Source: Echinarachnius parma
Lineage: Eukaryota > Echinodermata > Echinoidea > Clypeasteroida > Echinarachniidae
Direction: 5' to 3'
Length of the DNA stretch: 64,000 nt
NCBI GenBank assembly: GCA_037951105.1
Contig: JBAMJV010003959.1
Location: 1-64,000, forward strand
This document shows, one piece after another, positions 12,101-27,100 of this stretch. How positions within the stretch are numbered: the first letter of the stretch is position 1; each line of letters starts with the position of its first letter. The notes under the pieces were generated by a model. The model saw only the letters and a list, made by a program, of their open reading frames with translations, had not been told where the DNA came from and did not search any database. A program made the position numbers and the translations under genes.

Positions 12101-15100
12101 GTGAAGGGTTTGTGGAACAGTGATTTGGGAATTTAAGTAAACACATGCAGAGTGACAATAAAGAATAATGAGACTTGATTTGTCAGTGCTTGGCTTTTAA
12201 TGGCACCTATTTGTTAACCTTTATCCAGACTTTGCTCGTCTATAAAAGCAGAAAAACAACAATTACATCCAGTGTCAAACTTTATACTATAGAAACTATT
12301 GCCATTCAACTTTTTTATATTTAAATGTGAACTTTGATACTACATATAAGACAGATTTTTGTAATATTGCGTGGTACATAATACTAAGTAAAGAAAGTAA
12401 TATCATTTATTGTACATCACAATTTTTTCACATTGAGTTGAACCAATATTGAATTTGTAAAACTGTTTTTTATGATATATCTGTAAGATTATGTGAAATT
12501 GCTTTATCTTGTGTGGTACCAACAATTTATAATGAACTATCATATATATTTCAAAGTTGAAAATGTTGTAAATGAATTTTAAAAATGTCAAACCAAATCA
12601 AATCAAAAGTGAAAACCAAAAACCTTCTGTCGGGCTCCACACAAATATTGTTTGCCCAGTCGGACGGATAAACTAATTTTCTCTCAATTATTGATAACCA
12701 AAAACAAACTTTCGCTGGCCCTCATATTTAAAGGAGAATAAAACGCTTGCAAACCCTTATTTTCGCTATATAAGGTTTATTTCAAGGTTTATTTTATTTC
12801 TTTCTTTCACAACATTTGTACATAGAATACTAGAACAAAACAGCATATAAGAGATTTGCAAGATTTGCATAGATTTAAGTGTAATATTCAATCGATATAC
12901 AATCCAAATGGGTTTTTCTAAAACAAGTTATAAAAAGAAAGAGGATACCTTAGAGAAGATAGGCTTGTAAGGGCAAGGTCCCTGGAAAAAAAATAATACA
13001 TCAATGTTTCACTTTTTTTAAATGTTTCAAAGTAATTAAAACTACGAATGATTAAACATGGGAAAAATATTTACAAAAGGGATAGCTTGAAATTTGAAAA
13101 GGAGAGGAGGAAATAAGAGACTAAATAGGAGGAATAATCTCTGAAAGTACACGTGACCGGCTATAGCAAAACCCTGCACTTGTCGGTAAGTCATGTTTTG
13201 AAGAAATTGGCATTTTAAGTTCATATTCATATCTTCGCCAATTATTGACCAACTTATTAGAACAGAGCATCAAATGAAAGCTTGTGATGAGGCCTTTCTA
13301 ATGACGAGTATGAATATCTACATTTTGATTTTTACCGGCTAGTGCAGGGTTTTGCTATATAGCCGGTCACATATAGCAGATATGCAAGAAATAAAAGAAA
13401 GTTATATTTTTAAAGAAATACTTTTTCCTCTACCATTGTTCAACACATGCTTTGTAGAATACGTTTCTACAAGGCATACCAGTTGCAAATAACACCTATC
13501 ACAAACAACATAGAGCGCTTTTTATTGTGAATACTTCCATTTGTATTTATTGTATGTATTTATTTATTTTTAAAATGTAGTTCCCCTTTCCCCAACCATT
13601 ATCTCCTTTTTGCTTATGTTGTCAAACTAATAAAGCAGCTCTATTATAGTCGCAAGCACAGGCGTAGCGACTTACGTAATACCTATTCAATTGGGGGGGG
13701 ATGAATGAATAGATCATCCCCCCCCCCCCCCCCCCAGTTGAATGGGTATCAATGACATGTCTACGCCCGCGGTCAAAAGTACAGTTTACTCATAAATACA
13801 GAGTACACCATTGACAATGAACTGGATAAAACAGTCAAACCTGCTTGAGCGACCACCTGATATAAAGACCATCTGTCTATAGACTAGAGACCACTAATCT
13901 TGATTCCCTTGGATGCAGTTTACATGTAAATGGACCTGTCTGTAGACCCCAACTGCTGATAAAGTCTACCTTTTCTGTCTCCCCTAGTCCCCTGTTTGGT
14001 CTTTATAGACAGGTTTCACTAAATTATCAACATACTTACATTGCCTTTATTATTTCAATTGCTTTTTTGTTAGTTTCGGTATGCGACTGCTTTCGACTAC
14101 TTCATCATGGTCTTGGGAAGTCTGGCAGCGCTCGCGCACGGCGCCGGATGGCCCGCCCTCAACCTCTACTTCGGCGGCCTCATCGACGAGTTTGTCGGTT
14201 TCGACAACCAGACAATACCAACTTTCCCATCCCCCACTGGCCTCCCTCCAGACTTCACGTTCCCCCCATTGCCCTTTGACCCCTTTGAGGAGTTTGACAA
14301 GCAGATGCAGAAGTACGCCCTGATCTTTACGTATGTCGGCCTCGCCGTAATGGTTGCAGCTTACGTTCAGGTAATAACTAAGTATAAGTATATCAACATT
14401 TTTAATGACAAATCCAGTTGAATTTCTATATAAAAAGAAGGCTACATAAAGAAGTTGTTCAAAGTTAAATTTACATACCGTAGTAATAATTTGGAAAGAA
14501 GATGCCGAAAAATGCCCTCATCTTTACGTACATTTACAGTATCAGTCAAATTAAACTAACCACTTTACTGCAGTAATCCCTATTGATGTGTACAAATCAA
14601 TAGGGATTACTGCACACAAACGTTAGGGGGGTAAGTTTATTTTGACCAATACTGTAGGTCAGCCTCGCGGTGATGGTGGCAGCTTACATTCAGGTAATTA
14701 CTAAGTAATTCAATTGATGTCATGACAAATTATTTGGAATTTCTTAATAATAACAATAATAATAATATTTATATAGCGCTTAATACTAATGTTTCTAAGC
14801 GCATTTAAAATGGAAATTAATACAGCTAATATGTGTGCGCCTGGGAGAAAAAAAATATACCAATACCAATTCTTGATGATGGTTCCCTTGCAAGGAAATA
14901 ATTAATTTTGTATTTTAGGGGGCTACTTTTTCAATCTAATGGATATCACAATATATATATTTCCCATAATACCCTATGGTAATTTTAGGGGCTACCTACT
15001 CATTTCAGGGGGCTATTTAGAAAATTAGGGGGCAAAGTTGCCCTCAGCCCGTGTATTTCCTACCCTGTTCCCTTTAATCATGTATGACAAACTAATTGGA

Positions 15101-18100
15101 ATTTCTTTATGATGGTTCCCTTTAATCGTTTCTTCTACTAACAGGTGGCGTGCTGGAGTCTCACGGGAGAGAGGCAGACGCACGAACTGAGGAAGGCGTT
15201 CTTCAACGCCATCTTGCACCAGGAAATTGCCTGGTTCGACACGCACCAGAGTGGCGAACTGACATCTAGGCTTGCAGAGTAAGTAATATGCAATCATGGG
15301 CGATGGGGAATGTTTTTTTCTCAGGGGGGGGGGGGGGGCTGAGGTATTTTGCCCAAATAATTTTCCTTCCCAATTTCTCCTGATAACCAAAAAAAAAAAA
15401 AGGTCCTCTCTTTTTTGATGCCCGAATATGAGACGGTTTTGCCTGGGACAAAAAAGATGACTTTGCTTGAATGTAACATGAGTTTGCCCGAATAGGACAT
15501 GGTTTTGCCCGAATATGATATGGTTTGCCCGCATTTCAGGTGCTTTTTGCCCGAATATGGCTGAACATTTTCAAAACTCCTATGCCTATGCTTATATGGT
15601 TGGGACATCATTTTACTTGACACAGTACATTTTGCGCATTTATTTCACAGCATGTAAACACTTGCAAAATTGCTGTAGCATTTGCAGAGTATTTAGAGGT
15701 AAATGGTCCAGTAGGATAAATCGATGTTAACTTGACTGAATTATATTAGGTATATTAGGCAAGAAACATTTAATCACTTTGTCATTGTTATAAAGAAAAT
15801 ACTCAAGAAAAATTAATGATTAACAACTAAGGAAACTTTCTGAGACAAAGGTTGCTGTCAATAATTTGTTGCGTTTTATTCACAATTTCACATACATGGT
15901 TAAACTCACAACAATATACAAAATAATTTTGTTCTAAATGACTTGCCTTGTTCAGGAAAGTGACCCCAAGTTTATACTTACCCCAAACTGGTTTTTGCTT
16001 GCCTAGGGCAAGGGGGCAAGTGGGTTTATAGTGCCCTGCGTTCCATATTAAAGGGATAGTTGAGTTCTGGTAAAAAGTTTTTGTCAAACTGAATTTTAGT
16101 AAGCAAAACCTGCACCATTACATTACAAACTAATAGTTATAACTCAACCATGCTAAAAAGGAATAAAACATTACAAATGACTAAGTAAAAAGCCTGTTAT
16201 CATTCAAAAAGAGCCGTTAAAACTTAAGAGGGCGCTCGCTAAACACTCATCGGTTTTAACCATTTAAAATAAAATATTGTGCATGTGATGTTTTGTTGAA
16301 ATAGTGATTAGATAGAGAGATAATCAACAACTATCTAAATACCTATTTGGTAAATTTTTGAAAAGAGGAAGCATTTAAAAAAAATTTAACGGCTGGTTCA
16401 AAATTGTTGAATAATTGTGGGTCCCCACATTCATTACAAATGGCTATGTTTATGGATATTTCAGCCATTTCTGAACCAACTTTGATGAAATAAAGTTTAT
16501 TCTGTCATTAAAATTGTATGCTCTTTCGAATTTGACACTCAGTTTTTCATTATCTCACAAAAAAATTATTTTGTGTAGCGCCCTCTATACCAAAACTCAA
16601 CTATCCCTTTAAAGATGAATTCATCTGTTTTTATCTGTCTTTAATCCTACAGTGACTTGGAGCGAGTGAGAGAAGGGGTCGGAGACAAAGTCGGCGTGTG
16701 CCTCCAGTTTACCTCACAGTTTATATCAGGTGCGTATAGAGTGGTGAAGTGTGACATCATCAAAAATCTATTTTTAGAATTTTCAAATTTGAACTTCATT
16801 TTCCGAAAGAGCATCAAAAATAATGTCCTAATGTCGAAAATCAATTGAACATGTTGAAGGAACTACAGCGTCTAGATGGCCTAATTTTCACAATTAGGCT
16901 CTCTATTCGTAATTTTTCCTCAAGAAAAAGAATTTGGCAGTCATGTCCCATGAAATCAATCAATTTTGGGGTAATTAGTAAATATCTAATTGTCCTGGGA
17001 ACGCCCCTTTTAAATCGCCAAAATGTGACGTCATCTTAAGAACGGACTAATGAACTAAATTCTGTAGATGACGTAAGCCAATGAATTGTCAATCACATGT
17101 AATCACGCTGCTGATTCTGGACCGTAAATGTGGGTGGGGCGTAAACTGGCTGCTAAGTGGTATTTGGCATCAGAAAATTAGTCTAAAATCACTCCTGTGT
17201 TTATTTTCTTTGAGTTTTTTTTTGGCAGACCATTTTACAAGTCATCAAGTATGTTGTATTCTTTAGTTCCTTTAAGTATTGGCTGAGATATGCCCATCTG
17301 AATGAATTTTTACTTCAATGGGCAATCAGTGTTCTAATGCTCTGGTTCATAAAGTTATGAATCAGAGCAATATAACACTGATTGCCAATTGGAAAAAAAA
17401 TCATTCGGATGGGCATATGTCAAAATATGGATTAATATTCAAGATAAACTCTAAAGCTGAATAATTTGAATTTTGAAAGCAATTTTTGCTAACTCTTGCA
17501 AATTCTTGAGTACCGTACTGACTGGCGTAATCTCCGCAGCCGCGTAAACGCCGCATGCTGACTTTGAGCAACATAATTTTAAAAAAATTAAAAACGGGTG
17601 TAAAAACGGCCAGAGAAACAAGCAGAATAATGGCCAGAAAAGATCATGGGAGATGCCCGAAACGGTAAAATTCTCCAGTGATCACCGGTGAAAAGTTCTT
17701 TGTAAGCAATCAGTGATATAACAAAGATGCTCGGAAGCGCAACTCAACCAAAAGCCCCCCAAATTCCACCAATAATCCCATCGAAAGTCCATGCATGCAA
17801 CCAATAACACACTGCCAAAGGCCGGCTTGCATGCATTTTACCAACTAATAAAAGTCCAATTTTGACTATCGCCACGTATTCGCCGCATCCCGACTTTGCG
17901 TTTTATTTCAAAGGAAAAAGTATGCGGCGATTACGCCGGTCAGTACGGTAGTCGTATTCTGTCAAAATGTCGGGAATAAAAGTAAATATATTACCATTAT
18001 AACCATTATATAACAAGACTGTTGTTGAGCTTTAAAGGCCAAGGACCTTATCACTGATATTCACTATCAAAGGTTGCGTGATGTTTGCACTAGTCTGTAT

Positions 18101-21100
18101 GCTTTTGATTTATATGGCATGTCCCAAACGCCAAGTGTAATTACATGTGATTATAAAATAAAGTAATGGCTGTGGTTCGAGTGATTCTATTGACCTTTGG
18201 ACCCTCTTATCACAATATGGCTAACTGTAATTATTATTAGTTTGTTTAGTGACATCACTGCATATTATGCTCATGAGAATTTGTTTTCTTTATTTTTTTA
18301 ATGACATATTGGGGCTCACCAAAATGAGCAGTTTTGCTGTTTGTTACTGCCATTTGTCAATTAATCAAATCCAATATTTTAAATGTTAAAGAATATCTAT
18401 TATTTGCAACTTTAAAAAAAAATCTAGTAACTTTGTTGACTAGTGCAAACAGTAACCTGTTAAAGGGATCTAGTAACTTTGTTGACAAGTGCAAAAAGTG
18501 ATGTGTGGTTAATAAAATGTGTATTGGTCTGATCTGATATGTCCACAAAATAATGTGTGAACATTTCAAGTAAATTGGATGTTATTTGTCCGAGAAATGA
18601 GTGAAAATGCAAAGTGATATTCACTTACTTTGTACACGGCTGAAAAGGTCCCGTAGATAATGTCATATCCGAGCAATCGTAAATATTTTTTGAACGAAAT
18701 GGATATTTGAAAAACCAAAACATGTCCCGTGCTTTTATTGTTAATACGAATAAAACAAGGTATGAGGGAACCGCTAGAATTTCAATTTTGATTTTGAGGA
18801 TTTAGACAATTTTACTGGGTGGAATTCTCATCAACAGGTTAAATTTAGCACGGTGCTAAAACACGTCATTCGCGTCGTTTTACATTAGAAGTGGGTTAAA
18901 TTTAGCCCACTGTTTTATGGAAAGCCGGGTAATTAACGCTTTGCCACCATGGTCTCCCTTGACATTTTCTGATGTTTTTCTTCATTCAATAAGCACTCTA
19001 CACTCGGATTCAACAGCGGAGGTATAGAGGTTTCCCTGCAAGATGAGTCCATATTATTTAGATGAAAAATCAAATAAATCTGGCAAAATCAACAATAATC
19101 ATCAACTTTTTTCACGCTTTCTTCCTGCCAGTAAATAGCGTAAAAATAAGCGTCAGGTGGAATGGTTTATTTAAAGGTTTTATGTGGTGTTTTTGAAGGA
19201 TGAGTGCGCAGATCTAGAAACAAGCGCACATATAGAAATAAATGTGCATTGTTTGCCATGCGGCGCTCCATAAAGTGGTGGGTTAAATTTAACTCGGGCT
19301 AAATTTAACCTTCCAATGAGAATTCCACCCACTAAGTCCATATTGCAAATAATGAATTGTCAGTTGACAATTAATACAGTTTTAATACTCGAGACACTTA
19401 AATGATATGCTTTATCTTCACACAATACAAGTACATAATGTAAACATAGAAGAAGAAAAAATTGTTTCTGATCTTTATGGACAGGTGGTTGCTATAGCAG
19501 GTTTGACTGTATTCTGTGGAACCTCATTGTAACAAGGTCTTTGGGACTATGAAAATTAATTTGTTTATATATCATGGCCCCGTTGCAGAAAGAGATACAA
19601 TCAATTGTAAGTTACAAAAGTCAGACAATTTGTGCATTTCAACCAATAAGATTTGCACATTTAGTCACATGATCTGACCCAGATCTCTTGTTATAATCAG
19701 TGTTAAAAAACAAAAGAATATAAATAGCTGGGACCAGCAAAATGACCTTGTTATTGAAGAAAAGGGTTTATATTAATACCAGAGCTCATTATATTTACGA
19801 TGAGGTTCTACTGAACTGTAATAACTGATAAAAACAAATATCTTTTTTTTCTCTCCAATTTGTTCAGGTTTTGCGATTGGCTTCTGGAAGAGTTGGGAGC
19901 TAACGCTGGTCATTATGTCCCTCACTCCTTTACTTGCTCTTGCTGGTGGATTCATGGCATACGTGAGTATGAATTTAACCCATTAAGTGCAAGAGTTAAA
20001 AAGCAGCATTCAGGTTATCTGAACGTAATTGTTTTTATGCCTCCACAACGAAGTAGCCGGAGGCATTATGTTTTCGGGTTGTCCGTCCGTCCGTACGTAC
20101 GTACGTCCCGTTCTCGTGATCGCGTTATCTCAAGAAAAAAAACTCACCAAACTTGGTTCATGTATGTATCTTGGGGTGCCAATGATGTGATTAGATTTTG
20201 GGGTCATGAGGTCAACGGTCAAGGTCACAGGACTCAATATGTGTAATAATGCATCGTTCTCACAAACCGGTTGATGGATTAATTTCAAACTTGGTATGAG
20301 TGTACATATCGGGGTGGCAATGATCTGAGTAGATTTGGGGGTCATGATGTAAAAGGTCAAGGTCACAGGACTCAATATATATATGCAAAAATGGCTTATA
20401 ATGGCAATATTTCAAGAACTGAATGTCAGATTTCTATCAGACTTGGTACCTGAATGTTTCATAAAGAGTCAATGTAGCCATAAAATGTTGGGGTAATGAG
20501 GTTGAGGTCAAGGTCATAGGACTCATTATACATGCAAAAAAGCTTGTAATGGCAAAATCTCAAGAACTATATGTCAGATTTCAATCAAACTTGATACCTG
20601 AATGTTTCTTAGGAAGCCAATGTAGCCATCAAAGTTTGGAGTCATATGGTCAAACTCAAAATATATGAAAAATGTATAAAATGTTTAATTCAGTGCATGT
20701 TAATTTGGGCTTGATATTAAAATCGCATCATAGCGGAGGCATAATTTTCGACTGCGCACAGTCGAAGATCCATCTAGTTTATACTGCTTCAATATTCTAG
20801 ATATTAATCTCAATATTAAAGGGGACCACGATGCAAAGAACAACATTATTTTATATTGTTGTTTACCATAATTTGATATTAAATAGATGTCCAAAACTTT
20901 GTGAAAGGTTGTATTATAACTAATTAATAAACAATGCAATTAATCACCCAAATGTGTGGAATTTAACATAGCCTGCAGCTCTGTAGGCTCCAAACGTTTG
21001 TGAGTTTGTGAGTGTGTCAATTCTATAGTCATGTTAGTTAGGAGACAATAGACGGTGTACATCCTATATAACAGACTAGTCTTGTTCTGCAGACCCATGA

Positions 21101-24100
21101 ACACATGATTTAATATAATGATGATGAGTTTTCAAATTAAAGAATTTTTCTGGAAACATAATTTTTCTGAACTTTGTAAATAAAGCCATTATGATAATCT
21201 TTAATTCATTAGAAAGTAATTTTGGGGTGTCGGGTCCCTTTCCGGTCTCTTTTGCAGAACATGGAGGGGGTTATGAAAGGTCTAATTCATATTAATAATA
21301 CCAATACAGGCATTTGGAAAAAGCTGATGTATGTGAGTGCTAGTTGATAATAATTCAAATGAACAAATCTTTCGGGATGGGAACTAACCTAACCAGGCAA
21401 CGTTAAAGGGTACCACCACCCAAAAATAATATTCTTACTAAAGAAAGGTAACATCTTAAGTATTCCATTCCATCAACAAGTTCACAAAAATATGTTTCCA
21501 GAAAAAAAGAAAAAAAATTGGAAAACGCATCACCATTCTAAATCATGCGTTCATGCTGTGTGAATTGCGACTACTAATGTGTGCAGAGCGAACGAATCGC
21601 CCGGGAATATATTGTCTACAAACATACGCGTGAATAGCATTGGCGCACTCGCAAATGGTTGGCCCGTATGGAACCAGGAAATAGTAGTGGTTCCGTAAGG
21701 GGTGGAAATTAATTGCTTTGTTTATGAATTACACAACCCTTTGCAAAATGTTGGGTATCTATTTGATATCACAAAACGGTACAAAAACATATAATAATAT
21801 GTTGTCGATCTTTGCCTGGTGGTCCCCTTTAAAGCACTTGTCACCAGTGCCAAATTTGTCATATTAATCCAAATTTTTTTGGGGGGATTTTTGTAATATA
21901 AAACCATACAGTTGATCACATCATTCGCAAAAGCCGAACAGGAGGCTTACGCACAGGCAGGAAGCGTGGCCGAGGAGGTGTTTTCCTGCATCAGAACGGT
22001 CATCTCATTCGGTGGGGAAAAGAAGGAAGTCAACAGGTATGTGATTTTTTTTATATACGTTGGACAGGTCAAGATATTACCATGGTAACCACAATTTAAC
22101 TCCTTTTTCAGAAATTTAGCCTTCAGTTTAATAGGAAGATAAAGAAGACAAAATGACCTAGAGGTGAAAATATACAAGGCATTTTTTGTGTGGTTCCATT
22201 CTCATGTTTATGCCTAAACCACAAAAGAGGGAAATAAAACATTTAAAGAGGTGATAAATGTTGATCCTTCTCAATTAATCACCAACATCCTGAATTACTT
22301 CTAATTTCATATTCATATATTTGCGCCAATCATTTGTTTATGTGCAATTTTCAAAAATCAATTGAGTTGGCGATGACAAATGGGAAGTCAACAGGTAATT
22401 CATCAATAAACAAGGATAGTTTTAGTTTCATTTGTTCTATTGGCCCCTTGCCTATGGAACTTGGTGTATCCTGTATTAACTCGGGAATTGCACAGTTTAG
22501 TAGGGAACGGGTTAACCCATTCCACAGAAGGCTTATGTTCGCAGCAAGGCCATTGTTGTATCAAAATCTCAGCAGCCAATGTTAAAAATCCATGCGAACA
22601 CTGCTCACAACAACTTGCAAGAAATAAACAAAATGCTTTTATGAAAAGAGGCTACATAGTGAAGCAGATAAAGAAAAGTAAAATCTATTGATACATTCCC
22701 AATATATTCCACCTTCCTCTTCCTCCTCCTCAAAGTCTTCTTTCTTCCTTGTGATGATGAGGATGAAGAGGAGGAAGAGGAACACCACATTTGACCATAA
22801 GGAAGTTGGTTAAAGGTCAAATGAGGTCAAATGTGAAAGTTTACCTGCAAGAGTCTATTAGGGTTGATAACTTTCCAACCCTGCATCTGTTTGTAACCAA
22901 ACTTGATTGGTAGATGCTCTATATTGGCCTCCTTGATATTCTTGGGTCAAAGGTCACATAAGTAGGTCAAAGGTCGCATGTGAAAGTTTACCTGCAAGTC
23001 TATTAGTTCTAGTTCTAGTTCTATATTGAGTATACTGTACAAACACCTGGGTAGGTTATAACGTACAGAAACCGCCTCCTTCAATGTTGAAGATTCTTGC
23101 AGTATTTACTCTTTTGGTTGTGATTTGCAGGGTATACTAGTCAACCAGGTTAACACCCTACTCTTTTCGAGAAGTTGACTAGGTTCTTTAGCGTACATGA
23201 GGTGTGACTGTCTCATACACGGGACCTCCATTTATCGTCCTAACCGAGGGATGGAGTGTTTTCCGCGAATCCTTTTCCTGCAAAGGAAGCACGGGCGGGG
23301 GAGGGCGATAACACACAACGGGAGTTAGCTCGAATTTATTGCGTGATGGAAAACGCATTGTCCGATATCCGATGGTAGGGATCGAACCGGGTACCTCTCG
23401 CGTCGGAGCCGCACGCTCTCCCGACTGAGCTTACTCGCCTCCCCTTAAAGCAATTATTAGTTGATGATGTCAGAGCTAGCAGGCTTCAACCTCCCCAGAA
23501 AGCAATGGGTGACTTTGAACAGGATAAGAACACTCCATGCAAGGTCAGCCCATCATCTGCATCGATGGAAAATAAAAGACAGCCCTGCACGTGACTGCGA
23601 GAATCCAGACCAGACAGTGCAGCATGTGGTAATTGACTGCCCTCTCCAATGTTTCTCTGAGGGTTTTGAGGGTATTCAGAATCAGACAACAGATGCTGCT
23701 CTGACCTGGCTGAGAAGCTTAGACTTGACTTTATAGAATGTGTACATACGAAACAAAAAAACAGGTGCATTTGGTAAAAATGTTTTCTCATATTTCCTCT
23801 TTTCCCCTGCAGATACGAGAAAGAGCTCGTGGGCGCTAAGGACCTGGGGATCAAGAAAGGAGTGATTTCAGGAGTCGGTCTTGGTCTAACATTCCTCATC
23901 ATGTTCTCTGCGTACGCATTGGCATTCTAGTGAGTTTTACAAAAATAAAAATACAGAATGATTCATATCATATACAAGAAGGAGTTGAAGAAGAAGAGGA
24001 AGAATTAGAAGAAAAAGGAGGAGGAGGAAGAAGTAGAAGAGTGATTTCAGGACTTGGACTTGGTCTTTCCTTCCTCATCATGTTCTCTGCTTATGCACTG

Positions 24101-27100
24101 GCATTCTAGTGAGTTTTCTTATGCAATACATATTGCATCAATCATATCATATATTAAAGAAGAAGCAGGATATGAAGTAGAATAATTCAAAGAAGAAGGA
24201 GGAGAAGGAGAATTGATAGAAGAGGAAAAAGAAGTAGTAGAAGGTGGAGCGGAGAAGACAAAGTAGGATTAATTCAAGATAGGGAAGGAGGAAGAGGCGG
24301 GAGGGAGGAGGAGGAGGAGGAGGATTAATACAACATGGGGGAAAAAGAAGGAGGAGGAGAGAAGAGAAAGTTTTCTAGGTAGAGGCACTGATCTCTATAG
24401 ACAGGTCACATAACACCAATTTCTACGCAAGGAATAACTTATAGTGGCCATTATAGACAGGTTTGCTGCTAAGACAGGTTTGACTGTACATTTACCATTC
24501 ACCCTCTTTTTACTTCTCTAGTTACGGCCCTAAGATGGTGAGCGAGGGCCGTATCACCGGTGGCGAGGTGATGACGGTTTTCTTCTGCGTCATGATTGGC
24601 TCGTTCTCCATCGGTAACATCACGCCCGCCCTTAGCTCCGTGGCAACGGCTAAGGGCGCCGCGGGCACCCTCCATGATGTCATCGATAAGGTCAGTGAAC
24701 CTCTCGCTTAATTGTGTTTCCTGACGAGCTGAGAACTAAGGTTAAAGTTAGAGGGATCTAGTAACTTTTTGTGATGAATGGTTGGTACAATGTGCATTGC
24801 TGTGATTTGATATGAGTAATGTGTAATGTGTGAAAATTTCATGTTAAATGGATGTTATATGGCCTAGTAAGGAGAGAAAATGCAGAGTGATATTTGCTGA
24901 CATTTTGCATTGACTTTGAAGACAGTTATAACTATCCAGTGGATAGTTAAAATTACAAACACTTTAATTGTAAATATCTTTCTAACAAAAGGGAAATTGA
25001 AAAGAAAAAAACCTGTTCCATGCATCTATTGGCAATATGAATACAAGGTATGAGATGAGATAACCACTAGATTTTTAAATGAAGTTTTGTGGATTGGACA
25101 ATGTTACTAGATCCCTTTAAAGGGAAAGTCCAACCTGAGAACATTTGATCTTCAATAAAAGAACAATATGAATCATCAGCCAAACAAATTTAGCTTATTG
25201 GTTTTTAGTTCAAAATTGTGTTGCTATTATACTAGCTGAAACAAACATAAAAAACAAATCTGGATGCAAGGAAATACCAGTTATCAAACGATGCACTAAG
25301 ATGACTTCGGGGGAAAAAAATGATTTCTCTCTCACTGTCCTTTTTTTACTAAAACCTGTAATTTTCACATGATTGCTGTATGGCCTAATAAACCAGGCGA
25401 CAGAAAGTTTCAAGTTGAGCAAAGTGCCCTTTACCTAAACAATCCACTTTAGATTTCCCTGAATATTCAACCCTTGCAAGGTTGGCACTCGGGTCATTCA
25501 CAACTTCGGTGGTCTCATTTTCTTCCCCCTCAATTCTTCTAGAAACCTGTGATTGATACCCGTTCCCCGCTCGGAGTCAAACCGGAAGAGATGACGGGAA
25601 ACATACGCTTCGAGAAGGTGCACTTCACCTACCCGACCAGACCGGACGTCCCCGTTCTCAAGGGACTGAGCCTCGAGGTCAAGACGGGGCAGACGGTGGC
25701 GCTGGTCGGCTCGAGCGGTTGCGGCAAGTCGACCACCGTCAATATGCTCCTGAGGTTCTACGACGTGCTAGATGGGCAGGTACTGGCTAAATGTATCTTT
25801 GTTTGTTTGTGTGTTTAGTTTGTTTGTTTGGATGGTGAGAGTGTTTGTTAGATCAAGTGGGTGCTGCAAGTTGACCGCTGCCAACATGCCTCTGAGATTC
25901 TACTACGTCCTAGATGGACGGGTCCTGGCAAAAATGTATCTTTGTTTGTTTGTCTGTTTCGTAGTTTGTTTGTTTGTTGTTTGTTTGTTTGTTTGGATGG
26001 TGAGAGTGTTTGTTAGATCAAGTGGGTGCTGCTAGTTGACCACCATCAACATGTTTCTGAGATTCTAATACGTGCTGGATGGACGAGTCCTGGCAAAATG
26101 TATTTACATTATGTTCGTGTTTCATATTAAATTGTTTCTTTCTTTGTTTGTTTATAAGTTTTTTTTTTTTTTTGGGGGGGGGGGGGGTGTGGCTTGATTG
26201 TGTCTTATCGTGTTTGTATTTTTTATGGGAATATTGTGGCTTTTGTTAGAGCCAGTTGATGACAGAAGTTAAACAATGTAAACTTTTTTTTTCTTCAAAA
26301 GACCATTTTACTGATTGATACCAGTATAATGTTTACTGGTTTTGTATCAAGTCAATTTCAAAAATATTGAAATACCAACATATGTGATGCTTTCTTATTT
26401 TTGTTAAATGTTAGTTTTTGTATTGGTTCTGGTAAATAAATTTGTACTCATTATGTAAGGAGCCAATTTGTAAAATTATACCCAAATAATAGAAAGTGCT
26501 TTTTTAGCTCATCCGGCCCGAAGGGCCGGATGAGCTTATGCCATGGCGTTGCGTCCGGCGTCCGTCCGTCCGTCCGTCCGTCCTTCCGTCCGTCCTTCCG
26601 TCCGTCCGTCCTTCCGTCCGTCCGTCCGTCCGTCCGTCCGTCCACAATTTTCAAAATGCTTCTTCTTCGTTATTTTTCAACCGATTTTGATTCTGATTGT
26701 TTCATAAGATAGGGCTAGGAGGGGGATTTAAAACTTCTACACAGAATCGTGAAATTCATTATATATGCTAATTTATGCAAATTCATTCGAAATCACAAAA
26801 AATGCTTCTTCTCCTTCATTTCTTGACCGATTTTGATTTGGTTTGCTTTATCTGGTAGAGCTAACTTTGGTACACTAAACTTCTACACAGAATTTTGAAA
26901 TTTTTCTCCATTAATTAATTATGGTAATTTATGCAAATTTATTCCAAAAATCACAAAAAATGCTTCTTCTCCTTCATTTCTCGACCGATTTTGATTTGGT
27001 TTGCTTTATCTGGTAGAGCTAACTTTGGTACACTAAACTTCTACACAGAATTTTGAAATTTTTCTCCATTAATTAATTATGGTAATTTATGCAAATTTAT

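Noticed and set aside
23370..23443. tRNA gene on the minus strand
   Set aside because: A and B boxes are present but no closed acceptor stem; continues into a SINE body.
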